Below are positions 1-7,454 of a stretch of DNA of 8,385 bases, piece by piece. Positions within the stretch are counted from its first letter, which is position 1, and the number at the start of each line of letters is the position of its first letter. The notes beneath the pieces were generated by a model. That model was not told the origin of the DNA and did not search any database. It saw only the letters and a list, made by a program, of their open reading frames with translations. A program made the position numbers and the translations under genes. This DNA is from CAZGQY01 sp964528035 (GTDB lineage: Bacteria; Pseudomonadota; Gammaproteobacteria; Methylococcales; UBA1147): positions 1 through 8,385 of the forward strand of contig CAZGQY010000177.1 of NCBI GenBank assembly GCA_964528035.1, in the 5' to 3' direction.

Positions 1-39
1 TAGCAACAGGCGCATAGCAGGGCTACGCAACGGTTGCTA
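1..39. repeat. Imperfect inverted repeat / hairpin at the left edge
   Basis: TAGCAAC (1-7) pairs perfectly with GTTGCTA (33-39). Inside it, GC-A-TAGC (12-18) pairs with GCTA-C-GC (22-28) around a 3-base AGG loop, with one A/C mismatch and a 4/4 internal loop between the two stems. No T-run follows on the plus strand, so it does not look like an intrinsic terminator. It lies upstream of the sugar-gene run and may extend left of the window. It could be an intercistronic structure or a dispersed repeat; I do not recognise the family. Confidence 0.5.
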
Positions 40-167
40 CAACGCAGAAGACGGACACTAAGACAAGTCAAGATTCGTATATTATTGAATCCTCGCTCCT
101 AACTGGAGTCTTAAAATTGAAGGTGAATCCTACGGTTTGCCAGGACACTATAGGGATTCATGGCAGG

Positions 168-1118
168 ATGAAGAATTTCGCTTTAATTGGTACTGCAGGT
201 TATATTGCGCCCAGACACCTGCGTGCTATCAAGGAAACCAATAATCAACTTGTTGCTGCATTGGACACAAATGATTCAGTCGGTATTCTGGATTCATATT
301 TTCCAGAAGCTCGATTTTTTACAGAGTTCGAGCGCTTTGATCGCCATGTCGATAAATTACGTCGACAACAAGCGTCAGAAACTGTAGATTTTATTTCTAT
401 TTGTTCACCGAATTACCTGCACGATGCGCATGTCCGGTTTGCATTCAGATCGGGTGCTGATGCTATTTGTGAGAAACCAATAGTTTTAAATCCGTGGAAT
501 CTTGACGCTTTACAGGAGATAGAGCAGTTAACCGGACGAACGGTATTTAATATTTTGCAGCTGAGATTGCATGCTTCCTTACTAAAATTGCGTAATAAGA
601 TAAATAACACACCAGGCGATAAAAAATATGAGGTTGATCTAACTTATATTACTTCCAGAGGTCGGTGGTATCTGGTTTCCTGGAAGGGTGATGAATCAAA
701 ATCTGGCGGTATTGCAACGAATATAGGTATCCATTTTTTTGATGCACTGCATTGGCTTTTTGGCCGCTTGCAGCATAACGAAGTGCATCTTTATACTGCT
801 GAAAAAGCGTCTGGATTTTTAGAATACGAAAATGCCCGGGTCAGGTGGTTCTTGTCTATAGACCACAGTGATTTACCGAGAGTTTCTGTCGATAATAATT
901 TTAGAACTCACCGCTCTTTGATGATTGATGGGCAGGATATTGAGTTTTCAGATGGCTTTGTCGATCTTCATACTCAGAGTTACCAGGAAATTCTAAAAGG
1001 TCAGGGGTTTACTATCCGGGATGCTTATACCGCAGTACAGACTGTACATGATATTCGCAACAGCAAGCTGGTTGATAACCCCAGTATTGTGCATCCGTTT
1101 GCACTCGGCAAGTTATGA
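168..1118 (+). CDS. wbpB: UDP-N-acetylglucosaminuronate 3-dehydrogenase, WbpB/WlbA-like (Gfo/Idh/MocA family)
   Basis: A cytosolic NAD-dependent oxidoreductase that, in the WbpB/WlbA family, oxidises C3 of UDP-GlcNAcA so that an aminotransferase (WbpE/WlbC) can install a 3-amino group. This is on the route to UDP-2,3-diacetamido uronic acids of O-antigens. The N-terminal Rossmann segment reads MKNFALIGTAGYIAPRH (residues 1-17). CSPNYLHDAH (79-88) and the CEKP lysine motif (101-104) follow, then GGIATNIGIHFFDALHWLFG (180-199), which carries the family's histidine and aspartate. I chose the ATG at 168, with AGGGA nine bases upstream. It gives 316 residues starting exactly at the family's conserved N-terminus. 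A TTG at 117 is in frame with GGAG eight bases ahead and would add 17 unconserved residues. The stop overlaps the next start by ATGA, so translation is probably coupled. Family assignment is strong; the exact sugar is inferred. Confidence 0.93.
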   Translation: MKNFALIGTAGYIAPRHLRAIKETNNQLVAALDTNDSVGILDSYFPEARFFTEFERFDRHVDKLRRQQASETVDFISICSPNYLHDAHVRFAFRSGADAICEKPIVLNPWNLDALQEIEQLTGRTVFNILQLRLHASLLKLRNKINNTPGDKKYEVDLTYITSRGRWYLVSWKGDESKSGGIATNIGIHFFDALHWLFGRLQHNEVHLYTAEKASGFLEYENARVRWFLSIDHSDLPRVSVDNNFRTHRSLMIDGQDIEFSDGFVDLHTQSYQEILKGQGFTIRDAYTAVQTVHDIRNSKLVDNPSIVHPFALGKL

Positions 1119-1696
1119 CTGGTCCACAAATTCACAGCACTGCTATCGTCGATCAGGGCGCTGAAATTGGTAGCGGCACGCGGATATGGCACTGGGTTCA
1201 TATCTGCGGCGGAGCAGTCATCGGTGAAAATTGTTCGTTGGGACAGAATGTTTTTGTTGGCTCATCTGCGATTATTGGTCACAACGTAAAAATTCAGAAT
1301 AACGTTTCGGTTTATGATCAGGTTGTATTGGATGATGATGTATTCTGTGGACCCAGTGTGGTATTCACGAATGTTTATAATCCACGTTCGGCGATTTCCA
1401 GAAAGCAGGAATATCGTACTACGAGAGTAAAAAAAGGGGCGACTTTGGGTGCTAACTGTACTCTGATTTGTGGCGTAACAGTGGGCGCTTATGCATTTAT
1501 CGCGGCGGGTTCAGTGATCAATAAAAACGTAAAGGAATACGCATTAATGGCGGGTGTTCCAGCGAAGCAAATTGGCTGGATGAGTGAATTTGGTGAACAA
1601 TTAACCTTAGCTCTGGAGGGTAATGGAGAATGCGTTTGTGAAAACACAGGTGAACGATATTGCTTGATCGCCGGAGTACTCAGCAAGGCAAAATAA
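1115..1696 (+). CDS. wbpD: UDP-2-acetamido-3-amino-2,3-dideoxy-glucuronate N-acetyltransferase, WbpD/WlbB-like
   Basis: A left-handed beta-helix (hexapeptide repeat) acetyltransferase of 193 residues. Family members use acetyl-CoA to acetylate the 3-amino group of UDP-GlcNAc(3NH2)A, giving UDP-GlcNAc(3NAc)A. Hexapeptide turns run from about residue 8 to 150 (for example AEIGSG, AVIGEN, CSLGQN, AIIGHN, ATLGAN, VTVGAY). The diagnostic block VFTNVYNPRS lies at 83-92, followed by the insertion loop, KKGATLGANCT (106-116) and YALMAGVPAKQIGWMSEFG (142-160). The short C-terminal tail (GECVCENTGERY) is also typical of this subfamily. It overlaps the dehydrogenase gene by four bases (ATGA), and the deacetylase-like gene follows 4-10 bases after its stop, so the three are almost certainly one transcript. 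The intervening aminotransferase step is not encoded in the window. The C-terminal ~13 residues look diverged. Confidence 0.93.
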   Translation: MTGPQIHSTAIVDQGAEIGSGTRIWHWVHICGGAVIGENCSLGQNVFVGSSAIIGHNVKIQNNVSVYDQVVLDDDVFCGPSVVFTNVYNPRSAISRKQEYRTTRVKKGATLGANCTLICGVTVGAYAFIAAGSVINKNVKEYALMAGVPAKQIGWMSEFGEQLTLALEGNGECVCENTGERYCLIAGVLSKAK

Positions 1697-1706
1697 GCGA
1701 GTGGCA

Positions 1707-3116
1707 ATGAAGTTATCGGTGACATTGCCTGCTACTGCGATTCTCGAAAGAGAATATATTGTTTCCGTCATTCTTGATGATTACTTAGGCCTGCCATTTA
1801 AGCTTAATTTCAAGCCTGAAAATACAGATATTGAAATTGTCGCAGAGGGTAAAACGCTGCGCCTCGATGATTGTTTTTTTAAGCGTTATGTACCCGGTCA
1901 TGCCTCCTCAGATGCTTTGCCAGTGAGCCCATTGAAAATCTGGGACGTCGAACTGGCTGGTGCCGAAAGGTTTTTGAGCGAAAAAAAAATTCCAGTTCTT
2001 TTCGGCTGGAGTAATGGAGAATGTTACCTTCAGAGTGGTCAATGTGGTGTTTTGAAGCTCGACGTATTCGGTAGTGCATTTTTTCTGCTAAGCCGTTACG
2101 AAGAGTGGGTCTGTCAGCAACGAGATATTCATGATCGTTTTTCTGCGACCAGTTCCGTGGCTTATCGGGAAGGTTTTATTGACCGACCGATTGTGAATGA
2201 ATACATTGAAGTATTGTGGCTTTGTTTAAGTCGGCTATGGCCGAATTTACATAGAAAACCCCGCTGTTTTCGACGACTGGTGAGTTGCGATGTAGATATT
2301 CCGTATATTTCCGAAACCAAATCCTGGCGTAGCCAGATGGTACGCTCCCTGGCTGATTTGTTAAAGCAAAAACCTTTACAGGTTAATATTCAATCCTGGC
2401 GTAATTTTCTAGCAATCGGTAAGGGGGATTATTCACTCGATCCATACTATCAATTTGACTGGATTATGGATGCTTGTGATGAAGTGGATCTAAGCTGTAC
2501 TTTTTTTTTTATTGCAGGGCACAGCGGTGGCAAAATCGATGGTGATTACAGCCTAAATGAACCCGTCATAAGGCAACTGATAAAGCGAATTCACCAACGA
2601 GGACATGAAATCGGATTGCATGCCAGTTACCAGACTTATCGATCATCGGATTTAATGATTCGGGAATTTGAGAGGTTGAAAACGGTGTGTGCTGAATTAG
2701 GTGTTTCGCAAGTCGGATTTGGCGGTCGTCAGCATTATCTCAGATGGAAGACACCTGAAACCTTTCAGAATTGTCAGCGTGCAGGCTTGAATTATGACTC
2801 AACGCTTGGGTTCGCAGATCATGCTGGTTTTCGTTGCGGATTCTGCAGCGAGTACCCGGTGTTTGATCTTAAAAATCGTGAGACGCTAAAATTAACGGAA
2901 CGCCCATTAGTTCTCATGGAATCAACAGTGTTAAGTGATTCCTATATGGGACTGGGGTATACCCGGGAGGCACTGGATTATATGCTGAAATTAAAGCACA
3001 GATGTGCGCGGGTTCAGGGGGATTTTACTTTGCTCTGGCATAATTCGCATTTTCTGACTGACAGTGATCGTGAAATGTATCGTAAGCTCATTTCTCCTGC
3101 GATCAACTTCCAGTAA
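1707..3116 (+). CDS. Polysaccharide deacetylase-like protein with DUF7033-type N-terminal domain
   Basis: A 469-residue protein of the type found in surface-polysaccharide clusters. The N-terminal half resembles DUF7033, with FFLLSRYEEW (125-134) and RPIVNEY (160-166). The C-terminal half is NodB/CE4-like. It has SCDVD (193-197, where relatives usually have HDVD), HEIGLHAS (300-307), RQHYLRW (341-347), YDSTLGF (363-369) and LLWHNSHF (442-449), in the order of the deacetylase motifs. Activity would be metal-dependent removal of acetyl groups from an N-acetyl sugar, but the substrate is unknown. I see no signal peptide or membrane segment, so it is probably cytosolic. I chose the ATG at 1707 (GAG five bases upstream); an in-frame GTG at 1701 would add two residues. 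Oddities are a T10 run at 2501-2510 and an A9 run at 1981-1989, both potential slippage sites. Overall fold is fairly sure; catalytic competence is not. Confidence 0.8.
   Translation: MKLSVTLPATAILEREYIVSVILDDYLGLPFKLNFKPENTDIEIVAEGKTLRLDDCFFKRYVPGHASSDALPVSPLKIWDVELAGAERFLSEKKIPVLFGWSNGECYLQSGQCGVLKLDVFGSAFFLLSRYEEWVCQQRDIHDRFSATSSVAYREGFIDRPIVNEYIEVLWLCLSRLWPNLHRKPRCFRRLVSCDVDIPYISETKSWRSQMVRSLADLLKQKPLQVNIQSWRNFLAIGKGDYSLDPYYQFDWIMDACDEVDLSCTFFFIAGHSGGKIDGDYSLNEPVIRQLIKRIHQRGHEIGLHASYQTYRSSDLMIREFERLKTVCAELGVSQVGFGGRQHYLRWKTPETFQNCQRAGLNYDSTLGFADHAGFRCGFCSEYPVFDLKNRETLKLTERPLVLMESTVLSDSYMGLGYTREALDYMLKLKHRCARVQGDFTLLWHNSHFLTDSDREMYRKLISPAINFQ
2501..2510 (+). repeat. T10 homopolymer inside the deacetylase-like gene
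   Basis: An uninterrupted run of ten T encodes Phe-Phe-Phe plus flanking codon positions at residues ~265-269. Gain of one T would bring in a TGA at 2543-2545. Loss of one would bring in a TAA at 2554-2556. Either removes all motifs from HEIGLH onward, so this is a potential on/off slippage site. The run is seen directly; phase variation is inferred. Confidence 0.9.
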
Positions 3117-3130
3117 TTTTCTGGAAAATT
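3115..3130. repeat. Perfect short inverted repeat across the gene junction and ribosome binding site
   Basis: AATTTTC (3115-3121) and GAAAATT (3124-3130) are exact inverted copies separated by TG. The repeat begins in the stop codon of the deacetylase-like gene and contains the GGAAAA that must serve as ribosome binding site for the next gene (ATG at 3132). The two-base loop makes a tight RNA hairpin unlikely as written, so this may be chance in AT-rich sequence or a DNA-level palindrome. Confidence 0.4.
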
Positions 3131-3131
3131 A

Positions 3132-4244
3132 ATGAAAATTCTGCATTTTTATGTAAGTAAACACCTGCTTCCAGGAATTAAAAAACAACTGGATGCAGAG
3201 CAGTGTGCGGCCTTTAATCTTCCCGATGCATGGGCCTGGTCGACAGTGGTTTTTTCTCTGGACGAACCAGACAGGTCTTTTATGCGCAAGATTACTGTTC
3301 CACGGTTACCCGGATTTCCGCAGAGACTCATTAATTATATGATATTGAAGAAAAAAGCCTATCGCTGGTTGATACAAAATCAACACCGATATGATGTGAT
3401 TGTTTTGCGATATTTGCCGGGTGATCCATTTCTGGCCTTCGCAATTCGAAAATTGCACACTGTGTGTACGATTCACCATACAATGGAACTGGCTGAAATA
3501 AATTCGCTCGGTGGTGTACTCGCATTTTTTCATGGGTTAATGGAAAATTTTATTGGACCTTATGTGTTGAACAAGGTGAGTGGCATCATCGGATTGACAG
3601 ATGAAATTACAGATTTCGAAATCCGTCGGTGTAAAAATCCCGGAATACCCCGTTTATGCGTATCGAATGGCCTTATGGTGGATAGCATAAAGTTAGCCAG
3701 CGATTATCGCTCGACAATGCCTGAATTTATATTTATTGCATCCATTTTTTCCGAATGGCATGGCCTGGACAAGGTATTGACGGCATTATCTATCGATAAG
3801 TCTGCATTGCGTTTGCATATTGTCGGACAAGTCAGTGACGAACAGATTACCAAAGATCAAAGGATTGTTTACCACGGCTTGCTAAATACTCAGCAGATCA
3901 CTGAATTATGTGCACAGTGCGATCTGGGATTGGGCTCGTTTGCCTTGGAACGTAAACAGATGCGTGAGGCGTGCACCCTAAAAGTTCGTGAATATCTGGC
4001 GCAGGGGTTGCCAGTGTATGCAGGTCACAAAGACGTGGCGTTTCCCGAGGATTTCCCGTATTTTAACAATCAGGAATTTTCGGTTGAATGTGCAATCAAT
4101 CTGGCCGAATATTACAAGCCACATTCGCGGCTACAGGTAAGAGAAGCAGCGATACCTTATATAGATAAGCAAAGAATTGTCTTTCAAACGGCTGAATGGT
4201 TGGGTCAGGTTGTGGATTCTTGTGGATCCAGCCGTCAGGGTTAA
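3132..4244 (+). CDS. Glycosyltransferase, GT4-like (GT-B fold)
   Basis: A 370-residue cytosolic or membrane-associated transferase that would add a sugar from a nucleotide-sugar donor to a lipid-linked glycan. The C-terminal Rossmann domain carries the recognisable features: SNG (178-180), the strand FIFIASIFSEWHGLDKVL (199-216), LHIVGQ (228-233), and EACTLKVREYLAQGLPVYAG (279-298). The last block corresponds to the GT4 EX7E-type donor-binding motif (E279, E287). The N-terminal half is less conserved, with a hydrophobic patch near 125-150 that may bind membrane. Fifteen bases separate it from the deacetylase-like gene; GGAAAA sits about 4-9 bases ahead of the ATG. It is the last gene of the plus-strand run and ends 21 bases from the stop of the convergent GT2 gene, with no clear terminator between. 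Donor and acceptor cannot be read from sequence. Confidence 0.85.
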   Translation: MKILHFYVSKHLLPGIKKQLDAEQCAAFNLPDAWAWSTVVFSLDEPDRSFMRKITVPRLPGFPQRLINYMILKKKAYRWLIQNQHRYDVIVLRYLPGDPFLAFAIRKLHTVCTIHHTMELAEINSLGGVLAFFHGLMENFIGPYVLNKVSGIIGLTDEITDFEIRRCKNPGIPRLCVSNGLMVDSIKLASDYRSTMPEFIFIASIFSEWHGLDKVLTALSIDKSALRLHIVGQVSDEQITKDQRIVYHGLLNTQQITELCAQCDLGLGSFALERKQMREACTLKVREYLAQGLPVYAGHKDVAFPEDFPYFNNQEFSVECAINLAEYYKPHSRLQVREAAIPYIDKQRIVFQTAEWLGQVVDSCGSSRQG

Positions 4245-4265
4245 AATAAGATAATCAACAGGAAG

Positions 4266-5186
4266 TTAATCTTCATCCCCTGTATCATCCCTTTTCTGAC
4301 GCCGCATATCCTCCTGAACGCCTTTGTAATGCAGCGAGGAAACCTGTTCTGACAATAAGCCGATAAGAAAAGTCAGCAGCGATGAAGTGAACAGCAATGC
4401 GCTCATGTTTGTAAATCGCCCAGCAGTGAAATAGGTGTAGCCATAATAGGAAATGCCGATACAAAACAGGCTGGCCGCGATGGGCAGGAAGAGTCGCATC
4501 GGTGAGAATAATGCGCCGATTTTCAAAATGATTAGAAAGAATCGAAAACCATCTCTGAATAGACGAATGTGACTTTTACCTTCTCGTTTAGTTGCATGAA
4601 TCTGTACGTATCCGACGGCCAGTCCGGATTTGAAAAACGCCATTGTGCTGGTTGTTGGATAGGAAAACCCGTTGGGGAGCAGATATAGAAATTTTTTGAA
4701 ATGCCGGGCGCGTGCCACCCGGAAACCGGAGGTTAAATCTTCTATTCTGTATCCGGTCATAATACTTGCCAGACCATTATATATGCGGTTGGCGATCTGC
4801 CGTAATAGCGATGCGTGAGTTGAGGATTTTCGTGCACCGACAACCATTTCATATCCTTCGTCCATTTTGTCCAGAAGGCGCAGAATATCATCAGGGTTAT
4901 GTTGGCCGTCCGCATCCATGAACACGACCCTGTCATGGCGTGCGTGGCGTGCACCGGTTTTAATCGCTGCACCGTTTCCCATGCTGTAAGGATGAGAGAT
5001 CACCTCTACAGGAAAATCTTTGCAGAGTGTTACTGTGTTATCCTCGGAACCATCGTTTACCACGATGATTTGTGAATTGGGGTACTGTTCAGTCAAAACG
5101 GGTAGTAGTTTTTGCAAACCGAGTATTTCGTTGCGTGCGGGTAGGACGATTGTAAATTCAAGTTTGTGGTCTTTGTCGGTGGCCAT
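4266..5186 (-). CDS. Family 2 glycosyltransferase, Dpm1/polyprenyl-phosphate sugar synthase-like, with C-terminal membrane anchor
   Basis: A 306-residue protein with a GT-A catalytic domain. FTIVLPARNE (11-20), VVNDGSEDNT (42-51), MGNGAAIKTG (69-78) and the metal/nucleotide motif DADGQHNPDD (91-100) are followed by VGARKSS (116-122) and LTSGFRV (151-157). Two membrane segments follow at about 231-252 and 262-280, then a charged tail. This layout matches enzymes that transfer a hexose or related sugar from a nucleotide to a polyprenyl phosphate at the inner membrane. Such products feed GT-C enzymes, and one is encoded just upstream. The ATG at 5186 has no Shine-Dalgarno-like sequence. The preceding bases are TGTATAGCGT after a (CAAT)11 tract, and an in-frame TAG (5192-5190) sits two codons before the ATG, so a longer N-terminus through the repeat is impossible. 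Expression may depend on coupling with the upstream gene. The sugar transferred is unknown. Confidence 0.9.
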   Translation of the reverse strand: MATDKDHKLEFTIVLPARNEILGLQKLLPVLTEQYPNSQIIVVNDGSEDNTVTLCKDFPVEVISHPYSMGNGAAIKTGARHARHDRVVFMDADGQHNPDDILRLLDKMDEGYEMVVGARKSSTHASLLRQIANRIYNGLASIMTGYRIEDLTSGFRVARARHFKKFLYLLPNGFSYPTTSTMAFFKSGLAVGYVQIHATKREGKSHIRLFRDGFRFFLIILKIGALFSPMRLFLPIAASLFCIGISYYGYTYFTAGRFTNMSALLFTSSLLTFLIGLLSEQVSSLHYKGVQEDMRRQKRDDTGDED

Positions 5187-5196
5187 ACGCTATACA

Positions 5197-5242
<46 letters not shown>

Positions 5243-5246
5243 AGTT

Positions 5247-7223
5247 TTAGTTTAGTTGGTCCGCTCGGGCCTTCCGCCAAAGATCATGTAAAATTTGCAG
5301 ATTATTCATTTGTCGTCTGGACTTTTCATCGGTGAAATGGCTTGTGGCCTGGGTTAAATACACCATCGCTTCTTCCAGCATTCCCTGGTCAATCAGTGTG
5401 TGAATCAGATTGAACCAGATTTGAGCACGCTTAGGCGCAATTTTTATCGATTCCTTGAACAGTAGTATAGCTTTATCGGCATGGCCTTCCCTGATTTCCA
5501 GAATCGCAAGTTCATTGGTTAATGAAGAACGATTTCTTGGTGAGCCACTGTCGGTAGAGAGTGCAGCAAGGTATAAATCGCGCAATTGATTACCACTGAG
5601 GGTACATATTTCTTCCAACCAGCACTTGTGTAATTTGGTAAACGAATTGGCAGTCGAAGGCATTATTGGATGGTTTGATAGTTGATCGTGTAACTGTTTA
5701 AAAATTTCAGTATCAATGGGTTTTTCTGTAATGGCGTTTAGATATAAAATGCCAAACAGTCCTGATGGATTGGCCTTATCTGAATGATATGAGCGTATAA
5801 AATAGGTTTTGGCCAGTGTGTAATATCGGTTTGAAGGGCTGTTGTTTGATTCTTGCTCGGCTTTGATGAGTTGTGTAAACAGGCGTCCTGCCCCATAGGT
5901 GGATCGTGCCGAATTCGGATGGTTTTCTGCCAGCGCCAGGCTCAATGAACCAAAACTACTCCAGTTGACGGCTCGCTGAAAAGTGGTGAGTGAATACCAT
6001 AGTAGAAGAAAAACAAGCCCGCACAACGCCGGAGTACGGGTGTTTTTAGTCAGGTCTGGGTGTAAGCTATAGTATGAACCCGTAAATAGCAGCCCAAACA
6101 TCGGTAAATAATTGCGGTGTTCGTGTACCGGTTCCAGGGAAAGAATGGACGATTCCATACTGTGTCCGATAAAGAAAAATAATATTCCAAAACTGAGAAT
6201 CGGGGTTTTTGATCGAAAATACAGCGCTATGGAAAATAGAACGAAGAGTCCGATCAAAGATATGAGAGTGGAGCTCGGATTCAATAGATTCTTGGACAGG
6301 CCAAAATCATCATGATAAAGCCCGAGTTCGCGGATATTGGGCGCGATAATCAATTTAATATAGAACCAAAGCGCCCGTGTTTCGGTCAGGCCGTGCTCAA
6401 TCAGAGTAAATGGGCGCAGTTCGTAACTGCGGACTAAATAATGTTCAATACGGTCGATATTGAATAAAGCCAAAAAAAAAGGTGCGATGACAAACAGCGC
6501 GATTATGCAAACAGCTAAACGATTCGACCCGGATTTTGTTGAGAATCGCAGCAGGCAAAATTCGCCAGCAACAATCAGATAGGGTACCAGCGCGGCATTT
6601 TCTTTACATAGCAATGCCAGTATTAACATGATTGATGCGAGAGCAAAATTAAAGACATTTTTTTTGCCGGCAAGCATCTGTAGCCGTCCCTTAAAATAAA
6701 AGCATAGAGTCAGCAAAGAAAATCCGGCGGCCAGACTGTTCATGCGCTGGACGATATAAAGTACCGAGGTCAGATTTAGCGGATGTACAAGCCACAGGCT
6801 GGCCGTGAGCAATGCGACCCATTGAATATGAGGTTTTTTTAGTTTTGAGTGATAGGCGAATCGATAGCCTCGCAGTAATAAGATAACCAACCAGTAAACA
6901 CTAAATCCGTTGAGAATGTGGATTAAGACATTGGTCAGCTTGAAGGAATAGGGGGCTTTGCCGAAAAAATAATAGTTCATCGCAAAACTGAGATAAGCGA
7001 TCGGGCGTCCCAGCGGACCTGCTTTGATAGCCTGGGTGGCTGAATGCAGATTGGGTAGGGTCAGTTCGCTGAATCGTAAATCAGCGTTTGTAGTTATGTT
7101 GGGGATGTCGTCGAATATAAAAGGGCCGTTGAGGGCCGGGCGATATAATAAAAAGACCAGACATGCAATAATAAACAGTAGGATAGGAAAGAATCGCTGG
7201 GTCAATAGAATACCAAATTTCAT
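5247..7223 (-). CDS. GT-C-like polytopic membrane protein with C-terminal TPRs (TMTC/PMT-like), candidate protein glycosyltransferase
   Basis: A 658-residue inner-membrane protein, residues numbered from the ATG at 7223. A first membrane helix (~10-28) leads into the periplasmic loop GPFIFDDIPNI (33-43), whose paired acidic residues D38-D39 match the catalytic aspartate position of GT-C enzymes. GRPIAYLSFAMNYYFFG (72-88), WLVHPLNLTSVLYIVQRM (144-161) and EPVHEHRNYLPM (364-375) are blocks seen in TMTC-like bacterial proteins. About nine to eleven helices precede a soluble tail with at least two TPR units near 567-628. GT-C enzymes transfer a sugar from a polyprenyl carrier to a protein or glycan; flanking pilA and GT2 genes suggest a pilin glycosylation role (inference). 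An in-frame TTG at 7262 would add 13 polar residues. I prefer the ATG because the hydrophobic N-terminus then starts naturally, although neither start has a good ribosome binding site. Confidence 0.75.
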   Translation of the reverse strand: MKFGILLTQRFFPILLFIIACLVFLLYRPALNGPFIFDDIPNITTNADLRFSELTLPNLHSATQAIKAGPLGRPIAYLSFAMNYYFFGKAPYSFKLTNVLIHILNGFSVYWLVILLLRGYRFAYHSKLKKPHIQWVALLTASLWLVHPLNLTSVLYIVQRMNSLAAGFSLLTLCFYFKGRLQMLAGKKNVFNFALASIMLILALLCKENAALVPYLIVAGEFCLLRFSTKSGSNRLAVCIIALFVIAPFFLALFNIDRIEHYLVRSYELRPFTLIEHGLTETRALWFYIKLIIAPNIRELGLYHDDFGLSKNLLNPSSTLISLIGLFVLFSIALYFRSKTPILSFGILFFFIGHSMESSILSLEPVHEHRNYLPMFGLLFTGSYYSLHPDLTKNTRTPALCGLVFLLLWYSLTTFQRAVNWSSFGSLSLALAENHPNSARSTYGAGRLFTQLIKAEQESNNSPSNRYYTLAKTYFIRSYHSDKANPSGLFGILYLNAITEKPIDTEIFKQLHDQLSNHPIMPSTANSFTKLHKCWLEEICTLSGNQLRDLYLAALSTDSGSPRNRSSLTNELAILEIREGHADKAILLFKESIKIAPKRAQIWFNLIHTLIDQGMLEEAMVYLTQATSHFTDEKSRRQMNNLQILHDLWRKARADQLN

Positions 7224-7299
7224 CCTGAGTTTTCTGCTGTGAGTAATTTTTATTAGGGGCAAATTTTAGTGATTAAAAGAAACTCACGCCAGATCGGAT

Positions 7300-7322
7300 G
7301 GCTTCCAATATTGTTGGAAGCC
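7300..7322. other. Perfect 9-bp hairpin in the leader of the GT-C-like gene
   Basis: GGCTTCCAA (7300-7308) and TTGGAAGCC (7314-7322) form a perfect stem around a five-base loop. No T-run follows on either strand, so it is not a standard intrinsic terminator. It lies between the pilA terminator and the GT-C-like start, 77 bases upstream of the ATG. An RNA-stabilising stem for a processed transcript or a protein-binding palindrome are both possible. Confidence 0.6.
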
Positions 7323-7361
7323 GCGTAAACCTCCAATTGAGAACAAATTGAAAATGAGTCT

Positions 7362-7404
7362 AAAATAAATGAAAAGGCCACACCAGTGGCTCTGGTGTGG
7401 CCTT
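7362..7404 (-). terminator. Rho-independent terminator of pilA
   Basis: On the minus strand a perfect 13-bp stem (7404-7392 pairing with 7386-7374, CTGGTGTGGCCTT arm) closes a five-base loop. TTTTC and further T-rich sequence follow. It starts 50 bases after the pilA stop. The plus-strand side is preceded by A-rich sequence, and the opposite arm is followed by TTAACATT, so termination in the plus direction is much less likely. It should uncouple abundant pilin mRNA from the GT-C-like gene, with some read-through possible. Confidence 0.9.
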
Positions 7405-7454
7405 AACATTGCACGTGGCGGCGAATCTGAGCCACCGGTTAAAGTGTATTACTG

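Noticed and set aside
18..167. Plus-strand frame open ahead of wbpB, with a TTG at 117, as an N-terminal extension
   Set aside because: The family's conserved N-terminus begins exactly at the ATG at 168 and the length then matches WbpB. The extension has no recognisable features, although GGAG before the TTG is noted.
3789..3803. 15-base sequence TCTATCGATAAGTCT shared between the GT4-like gene and ~8167-8181
   Set aside because: It is a single exact match of 15 bases with different flanks, one copy inside coding sequence. Coincidence is plausible in 8 kb and no function is apparent.
6472..6480. A9 run (T9 on the coding strand) in the GT-C-like gene as a phase-variation tract
   Set aside because: It is shorter than the T10 run and encodes Phe-Phe in a membrane helix, where T-rich codons are expected. 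Not strong enough alone.
7223..7290. Sigma-70-like promoter (TAAAAT at 7268-7263, minus strand) for the GT-C-like gene
   Set aside because: The -10-like hexamer is good, but there is no acceptable -35 hexamer at 16-18 bases in this AT-rich stretch.
7415..7435. GTGGC / GCCAC inverted repeat just after the pilA stop
   Set aside because: Only five base pairs with an 11-base loop and no T-run; the real terminator is the 13-bp stem next to it.
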